Position numbers and translations under genes: made by a program. From an uncultured Bacteroidales bacterium (GTDB lineage: Bacteria > Bacteroidota > Bacteroidia > Bacteroidales > Paludibacteraceae): 43,089 nt of DNA. The notes under the pieces are model-generated. The model saw nothing but the letters and a program-made list of their open reading frames with translations, made no database searches and was not told the origin of the DNA. The stretch is taken from the NCBI GenBank assembly GCA_902765485.1, contig CACWZZ010000017.1, positions 1-43,089 of the forward strand, in the 5' to 3' direction. Position 1 is the first letter of the stretch; each line of letters begins with the position of its first letter. Positions 39,601 to 43,089 of the stretch are shown here, piece after piece.

Positions 39601-40497
39601 ATTGTACACAAGAGCCACGAGGGTTGGTATCGAGTGAGCGTGGCTGAAGCAGGCAACTTAGACAAGCCGAACTGCCGCGAGACAAGCGAACCGTTCAAGT
39701 TGGAGACCAAATATTGCGAGACAGCAGTGGAGCAGCATTTCGATACGGTTGTATGCGACACCTTGCTGGCAAGCGGCTATGCGTGGCGAGGGCATATTTG
39801 GAACACAAGCGGAAACGAGGTGGACACGCTGAAGGACATAGACGGCGACGACAGTGTGTATGTGCATAAGACGCTGGAGACGAAAGTTTGTTGTCCGGAT
39901 ATACTGAATTTCCGTGTTGACACGGCTGTTTGCGACACGCTGATGCCTTTTGTATGGCTGTGGCGCGACCGAATGCTGGTGTTTGAAGAGATCGGCGAGC
40001 AGGAAGTGGAGATCGCTCACGCCAAATGGGAGAGCTGCGTCGGAGAGGTCTATACGCTGCATCTGGACACGTTCCATTGCGAGCGGCTCTACCCTATTAT
40101 CGTGAACAAATACAACTGGCTCGTTCTGCTGGATTACCGGGCGCTACGGCGTTTCTTCCCCAAGCAAACGGCGGTTTCGTTCCAATGGTACAAAGATTCG
40201 GTGGCGATCGAAGGCGGGACAGAGGACGATTACTCGGAGACGCAGGAGCTGCACGGGCATTTCCAGTTGCGCGTAAGGATGAACGACGGGCTGTATGTGT
40301 GGTCGAATATACTGGACATTTCGGACACGCCGGAATCACAGCCGATCCATGTGCGGGTCTATAACAGCAACGGAATCCTGCTATACGAAGAGGATATTCA
40401 GGGCGACGGATACACGCCTGTTTTGCCCGCCGGAATATATTTCATTCGGTACGAGCGAGGGGACGAAGTGTGGACCGAAAAGAGAGTGACGCAATGA
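36673..40497 (+). CDS. Large secreted T9SS cargo protein with IgGFc-binding-like N-terminal region and Ig-like domains
   Basis: The 1274-residue protein starts with a Sec signal peptide (MKKIWHIVLCLQLAIQVAAQ). Residues about 40-470 resemble the beta-rich region of IgGFc-binding-type surface proteins (IYVDIWVHGG, FTVIGTEDGTSVSVTP, VLLFQPENYSHDISGTIV, VCCYMYTTGC). A galactose-binding/MAM-like segment follows (LLFREDFGGND ... NDFALDDIEIRLC), then two Ig-like repeats (YKWYFSADSLNW and FRWEFSTDSATW, each ending GWYRV). A Cys-containing region with VVCDTLL/AVCDTLM repeats comes next, and finally a type A T9SS sorting domain (VRVYNSNGILLYEEDIQGD, then LPAGIYFIRYE). It is probably exported and attached to the cell surface, where it may mediate adhesion; the ligand is unknown. 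The stop overlaps the barrel gene by four bases. Confidence 0.88.
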   Translation: MKKIWHIVLCLQLAIQVAAQNGSVQAVAQDGSMQTAAGRDFYFTLLDHWGWSGNSAAQPIKYVGISIYAVEDADITFSTPLTASASIPSNRLHVDAGWNTLSSFAYPDQLVLQGVSIHSTGDIYVDIWVHGGTSSDQSVLLPKHLLGKRYMTQGIPGSLIIAGDGTPTPTYSQFTVIGTEDGTSVSVTPRVNMVCRSRSDTLINAGQVYTTSIQENEVLLFQPENYSHDISGTIVESDKATAVFQGNNLTRFPADVNWADYTWEQARPTEAWGKEFIVAGTGRLVEKAFAITAWEDNTQVEFYIYSMRYKTVTLNRGETAWGGENISGYGGLGTEYIKSDKPVCCYMYTTGCTQNNDKGDPAMAEILPVDHMATEARWGLIQTNDNTPYTNTLLVTTREGNEDKVTFNNKTLNEYSSQNGVETYSIYGYTTYEIPHSVSGHLTTSGEGFSAYVVRVGKTAEAATFNVTLPNPVVEPEELCMDGKLLFREDFGGNDVNDPVVSHTPVEGMSYTQIYALEPGPTGSMGAGRYLVSKEGYRNSTYSNYSVWHIMDDHTYPDDKTRGYMMEVDGKGGQAAFYRTTLTGLCAGSRMSFSAYIANLTTAGQYNGWRNDRGYVHPKLLFVIRDIQTGDIIAQQGTDTISHDWNNYPKPWRESAEWQLVGMNFTIPDGTDDIELSIYNNANGEAAGNDFALDDIEIRLCAPAVEIAAPDSVCINTKVSLRAEMENDGTFKEPLQYKWYFSADSLNWEPVNDGNGQELRLKAKPKHSGWYRVAVAGAGGLDSENCRSLSEPFKLHVIEECPPILCPEGVLLKHDEVGGTVTNWNGEITDICANMDLSFIVNMPSPHDPTRLMIRITDSGSGNELRAYDTGDIPSDSLQVGTTFTVPEGVQGVQGSISQNGGMGGFSIENTEVRLCMEPIRITSNSPACRKKRHVFRGVYENYGTLASPEFRWEFSTDSATWTIVQEGATQNYTIPIVHKSHEGWYRVSVAEAGNLDKPNCRETSEPFKLETKYCETAVEQHFDTVVCDTLLASGYAWRGHIWNTSGNEVDTLKDIDGDDSVYVHKTLETKVCCPDILNFRVDTAVCDTLMPFVWLWRDRMLVFEEIGEQEVEIAHAKWESCVGEVYTLHLDTFHCERLYPIIVNKYNWLVLLDYRALRRFFPKQTAVSFQWYKDSVAIEGGTEDDYSETQELHGHFQLRVRMNDGLYVWSNILDISDTPESQPIHVRVYNSNGILLYEEDIQGDGYTPVLPAGIYFIRYERGDEVWTEKRVTQ

Positions 40498-41402
40498 GCA
40501 CAAGGAAGGTGTTTGTCATATTGCTGTTGCTGATGCCTCTGGCTGGTTTTGCAGAGCATTTGTTCGAAGCAGGCTTGCACGGCGGCTTGAGCGGATGGGA
40601 CGCACAGCCGGTTTATGTCGATCGGCAAATGGGTTTCAACGGCGGTCTGCAAGTCCTTTATACCTATTTATCTCCGCGCGTGATAGGCGTGCGCACGGGC
40701 GCGATGTTTGATTGCCACAACGCTGGATTTGGCAAAACAAATTACGAGGACCACTACTCTACGATTGATGTGGAGGGCGACAAGATGTCCGTGGAATACA
40801 CCATCGGGCGACTGAACGAGCGACAACAGATTTGGTCCGTGGGTGTGCCGCTTCAGTTAGCTTTCAGCAAGAAGCGATTTACTTTTCTCGCCGGTGCAAA
40901 GGCTGTTTTTCCGCTTTCAAACAGTTGGAAACAGACAGTAGAGCACGCTTCGCTGGCGGTTTATTATGAGGCGTACGAAAATCGCGTGGAGGATTCGTAC
41001 CCGTTAGCCGCCGAGCGGGATTTTAGAATGTCGAACAGCGGCAAAGGGAGTCTGCCGAAAGTGCAATGGTGGCTGGCATTGGAGCTGAATTACGCTATTC
41101 CCGTGAACACATGGGCAGACAAGTATCGGTCGTATGTGATGGTGGGCGCGTATTTCGATTACTGTTTCAGCAAAATCACGATGCCGGGCAGCGAGCGGGA
41201 GAGCCTGATCATGCTGACCGACACACGAGATGGATTTCCATTGAACCGGATTCTGACACCCGTAGCGGAAGCGACTCGACAAGGACGCAAATTAGTGAAA
41301 GATGCCGCCCTTTTCGACGTGGGAATCAAGATTTCGTACGCGATTGCGCCGTACGACGCACACAGGAACGCCAAAATGGCATGCAACTGCCTGAGCGAAT
41401 AG
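40494..41402 (+). CDS. Outer-membrane beta-barrel protein
   Basis: The 302-residue protein has a signal peptide (MSTRKVFVILLLLMPLAGFA) and a barrel-like pattern of alternating strands: LFEAGLHGGLSGWDA, FNGGLQVLYTYLSPRVIGVRTGAMF, QIWSVGVPLQLAFSKKRFTFLAGAKAVF, WWLALELNYAIPV and YVMVGAYFDYCF. It resembles the small PorT/OmpA-type barrels of Bacteroidota, but I cannot assign a named family. ATG 40494 is chosen since it overlaps the cargo gene's stop by four bases and starts the signal peptide; the upstream ATG at 40470 would put charged residues before it. Coupling to the cargo gene suggests that the pair acts together at the outer membrane. Confidence 0.82.
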   Translation: MSTRKVFVILLLLMPLAGFAEHLFEAGLHGGLSGWDAQPVYVDRQMGFNGGLQVLYTYLSPRVIGVRTGAMFDCHNAGFGKTNYEDHYSTIDVEGDKMSVEYTIGRLNERQQIWSVGVPLQLAFSKKRFTFLAGAKAVFPLSNSWKQTVEHASLAVYYEAYENRVEDSYPLAAERDFRMSNSGKGSLPKVQWWLALELNYAIPVNTWADKYRSYVMVGAYFDYCFSKITMPGSERESLIMLTDTRDGFPLNRILTPVAEATRQGRKLVKDAALFDVGIKISYAIAPYDAHRNAKMACNCLSE

Positions 41403-41467
41403 ACAGAGAGACAAGACGGTCGTTCAGTAAATTATTATATAAAAATCATAAAAAATAGCATACACTC

Positions 41468-41498
41468 TTGTGTATGTCATTATTTTTTTGTACCTTTG
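41468..41498 (+). promoter_or_regulatory. Promoter of the tRNA-Ala/ppdK transcript
   Basis: TTGTGTATGTC (41468) and TACCTTTG (41491-41498), 20-base spacer. Transcription should begin near 41505, 66 bases before the tRNA. A TCCTTCC/GGAAGGA hairpin lies in that leader (about 41543-41564). Confidence 0.87.
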
Positions 41499-41570
41499 CA
41501 CCGCATTTTGGAGTTGGTATAACCATCCTAGGCGGAAGCCGCTCCTTCCGTTCCGTCGGAAGGACGCTCC

Positions 41571-41647
41571 GGGGTATTAGCTCATCTGGCTAGAGCGCAA
41601 CACTGGCAGTGTTGAGGTGAGCGGTTCGAGTCCGCTATACTCCACCA
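41571..41647 (+). tRNA. tRNA-Ala (GGC anticodon)
   Basis: The cloverleaf is complete. Acceptor GGGGTAT pairs with ATACTCC, including the G3-U70 wobble that identifies alanine tRNA. The D arm holds AGCTCATCTGGCTAGAGC, the anticodon arm CAACA-CTGGCAG-TGTTG with GGC at 34-36, and the T arm AGCGG-TTCGAGT-CCGCT. The 3' CCA is encoded. A promoter lies 73 bases upstream. Confidence 0.96.
41626..41645 (+). repeat. tRNA 3'-end segment, copy 1 of a 20-base direct repeat
   Basis: TCGAGTCCGCTATACTCCAC at the tRNA 3' end is repeated exactly at 41722-41741. Such 3'-end duplications typically mark integration sites or degenerate tRNA copies. Confidence 0.9.
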
Positions 41648-41682
41648 AAGTTACGTATATCGGCTCTCCCGTTACGGGTTCT

Positions 41683-41741
41683 TTGCCCCAAAGGGGCACG
41701 ATTATTGCGAGGGCGCAATTCTCGAGTCCGCTATACTCCAC
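41683..41741 (+). other. Partial tRNA-Ala 3'-end copy with preceding hairpins
   Basis: The exact 20-base copy of the tRNA 3' end (41722-41741) follows hairpins TGCCCC/GGGGCA (41683-41697) and ATTGCG/CGCAAT (41703-41718). It could be a decayed tRNA gene or the far end of a lost insertion, 96 bases from copy 1. Confidence 0.6.
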
Positions 41742-41778
41742 TTGAGAAACACATATAACAATTAATATTTTTACACTC

Positions 41779-43089
41779 ATGGAAAAAAAGAAAAGAGTTT
41801 ACACCTTCGGTAACGGTAAGGCCGAGGGTAATGCGCAAATGCGTGAGCTACTGGGCGGCAAAGGCGCTAACTGCGCAGAGATGAACCTCGTGGGCGTTCC
41901 TGTTCCTCCCGGATTCACAATCACCACCGAGGTATGTAACGAGTACTACCAAGTGGGTCAGGAGAAGATCGTTGAGGAGCTGACCGCCGAGGTAGAGGCA
42001 GCTGTTAAGCACGTTGAGGAGTTGATGAACTGCAAGTTCGGCGATCCGAAGAACCCGCTTCTCGTTTCCGTACGTTCGGGTGCACGCGCATCTATGCCGG
42101 GTATGATGGATACAATCCTCAACCTTGGTCTGAACGACACCGTAGCAGAGGGAATGGTTGCAAAAACCAACAATCCGCACTTCGTTTATGACAGCTACCG
42201 CCGTTTCGTACAGATGTACGGTGACGTTGTGCTGGGTATGAAGCCGGTGAACAAAACCGACATTGATCCGTTCGAGAAGATCATCGACGAGGTGAAAGAG
42301 ATCCGCGGTATCAAGCTGGACAAGGACCTCAACGTAGATGAGTTGAAGCTCCTCGTAGCGCGTTTCAAGACCGCTATCAAAGAGCAGACCGGCAAGGACT
42401 TCCCGGATGATCCTATTGAGCAACTCTGGGGTGCTATCTGCGCTGTGTTCCGCAGCTGGATGAACGAGCGTGCTATCCTCTACCGTAAGATGGAAGGAAT
42501 TCCTGACGAGTGGGGAACTGCTGTTTCCGTTATGGCAATGGTATTCGGTAACATGGGCGAGACCTCCGCTACCGGTGTTTGCTTTAGCCGTGACGCTGCA
42601 ACGGGCGAGAACCTCTTCAACGGTGAGTACCTTGTAAACGCACAGGGTGAGGACGTGGTAGCAGGTATCCGTACTCCGCAGCAGATTACCCTCGAGGGCA
42701 GTCGCCGTTGGGCAGCTCTCCAAGGTATCAGCGAGGAAGAGCGTGCATCCAAATATCCTTCTATGGAAGAGGCTATGCCGGAGCTCTATGCCGAACTGAA
42801 CGAGATCCAGCAGAAACTGGAAGACCACTACCGCGACATGCAGGATATGGAGTTCACCGTACAGGAAGGCAAGCTCTGGTTCCTCCAGACCCGTAACGGT
42901 AAGCGTACCGGAACGGCGATGGTGAAGATTGCTATGGACCTCGTTCGCGAGGGTGTCATCAGTGAGAAAGAGGCTATCCTCCGCTGCGAACCGCAGAAAC
43001 TGGACGAGCTGCTCCACCCTGTCTTCGACAAGGACGCGCTCAAGAAAGCGAAAGTCATCACCCAGGGTCTGCCTGCTTCTCCGGGCGCT
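41779..43089 (+). CDS. ppdK: Pyruvate, phosphate dikinase, N-terminal part; 3' end outside window
   Basis: This enzyme interconverts pyruvate, ATP and phosphate with PEP, AMP and PPi. The first 437 codons are open to the window edge. The N-terminal nucleotide-binding domain is clear: KRVYTFGNGKAEGNAQMRELLGGKGANCAEM, VPPGFTITTEVC, VSVRSGARASMPGMMDTILNLGLND, FRSWMNERAILYRKM, TATGVCFSRDAATGENLFNGEYLVNAQGEDVVAGIRTP and KLWFLQTRNGKRTGTAMVKIA. The phosphohistidine and PEP domains lie beyond. No TAnnTTTG promoter is seen between the tRNA and ATG 41779, so it is probably cotranscribed with tRNA-Ala. PPi use links it functionally with hppA. Confidence 0.95.
   Translation, partial: MEKKKRVYTFGNGKAEGNAQMRELLGGKGANCAEMNLVGVPVPPGFTITTEVCNEYYQVGQEKIVEELTAEVEAAVKHVEELMNCKFGDPKNPLLVSVRSGARASMPGMMDTILNLGLNDTVAEGMVAKTNNPHFVYDSYRRFVQMYGDVVLGMKPVNKTDIDPFEKIIDEVKEIRGIKLDKDLNVDELKLLVARFKTAIKEQTGKDFPDDPIEQLWGAICAVFRSWMNERAILYRKMEGIPDEWGTAVSVMAMVFGNMGETSATGVCFSRDAATGENLFNGEYLVNAQGEDVVAGIRTPQQITLEGSRRWAALQGISEEERASKYPSMEEAMPELYAELNEIQQKLEDHYRDMQDMEFTVQEGKLWFLQTRNGKRTGTAMVKIAMDLVREGVISEKEAILRCEPQKLDELLHPVFDKDALKKAKVITQGLPASPGA

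Noticed and set aside
41848-43017. 389-codon open frame on the minus strand opposite ppdK
   Set aside because: The translation has no recognisable domain and the + strand is unmistakably pyruvate phosphate dikinase; it is a codon-bias shadow.

Overview
The window looks like a chromosome segment of a Bacteroidales-type member of the Bacteroidota. At least twelve promoters have the phylum's TAnnTTTG -7 box, usually with a TTG -33 element exactly 20 bases upstream. Shine-Dalgarno sequences are essentially absent. Family content agrees: a type IX secretion (T9SS) sorting domain, Bacteroidetes-style AddAB, a K+-dependent-type membrane pyrophosphatase and pyruvate phosphate dikinase. Housekeeping genes have balanced to GC-rich composition, while parts of the polysaccharide cluster are clearly AT-rich.

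Layout. (1) 1-1414: 3' end of an acyl-CoA synthetase and an acyl-ACP thioesterase. (2) 1415-3500: small accessory patch with an unknown 163-residue protein, a structured 5' leader, a NERD/zinc-ribbon nuclease-like protein and a broken CoiA-like fragment. (3) 3518-11590: tRNA methylthiotransferase mtaB, converging on and overlapping an addA-addB-(HprK-like kinase) operon read leftward. (4) 11718-12996: an AbiE-type (type IV) toxin-antitoxin pair. (5) 13087-13800: a promoter, an RNA with a very long imperfect hairpin, two intrinsic terminators, a 3.4-copy 32-base repeat array and more hairpins, with no recognisable promoter directly before the next operon. (6) 13801-23650: an eleven-gene surface-polysaccharide cluster. 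It holds a ferredoxin/FrhB-like protein with a pyruvyl transferase, a module that may make and transfer a CDP-amino-alcohol (TagB/F-like transferase, HisC-like enzyme, LicC-like cytidylyltransferase), glycosyltransferases of families GT61 and GT2, and a dTDP-3-acetamido-3,6-dideoxyhexose module (ketoisomerase, acetyltransferase, aminotransferase). It lacks Wzx, Wzy, an initiating transferase and RmlAB. (7) 24069-29503: D-2-hydroxyacid dehydrogenase, lipoprotein, pepT, gcvT, patatin phospholipase and TetR regulator. (8) 29568-34054: two full-length acyl-CoA synthetases and an EamA transporter; a palindrome at the first ligase promoter is a plausible operator for the adjacent TetR protein. (9) 34069-36282: hppA, leftward. 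(10) 36673-41402: a large T9SS cargo protein coupled to an outer-membrane barrel. (11) 41571-43089: tRNA-Ala(GGC) followed by ppdK, which runs off the end.

The most unusual signals are several families of short interspersed repeats that have entered coding sequence in frame (a palindromic C-rich/G-rich element read as PPKGGE, a 14-base element read as SEVS, and an amphipathic KVESLK repeat), the structured leader ahead of the polysaccharide cluster, and a near-uniform promoter architecture in which intrinsic terminators run directly into the next gene's -33 element. Functions are inferred from protein motifs and gene order only; no database search was possible.
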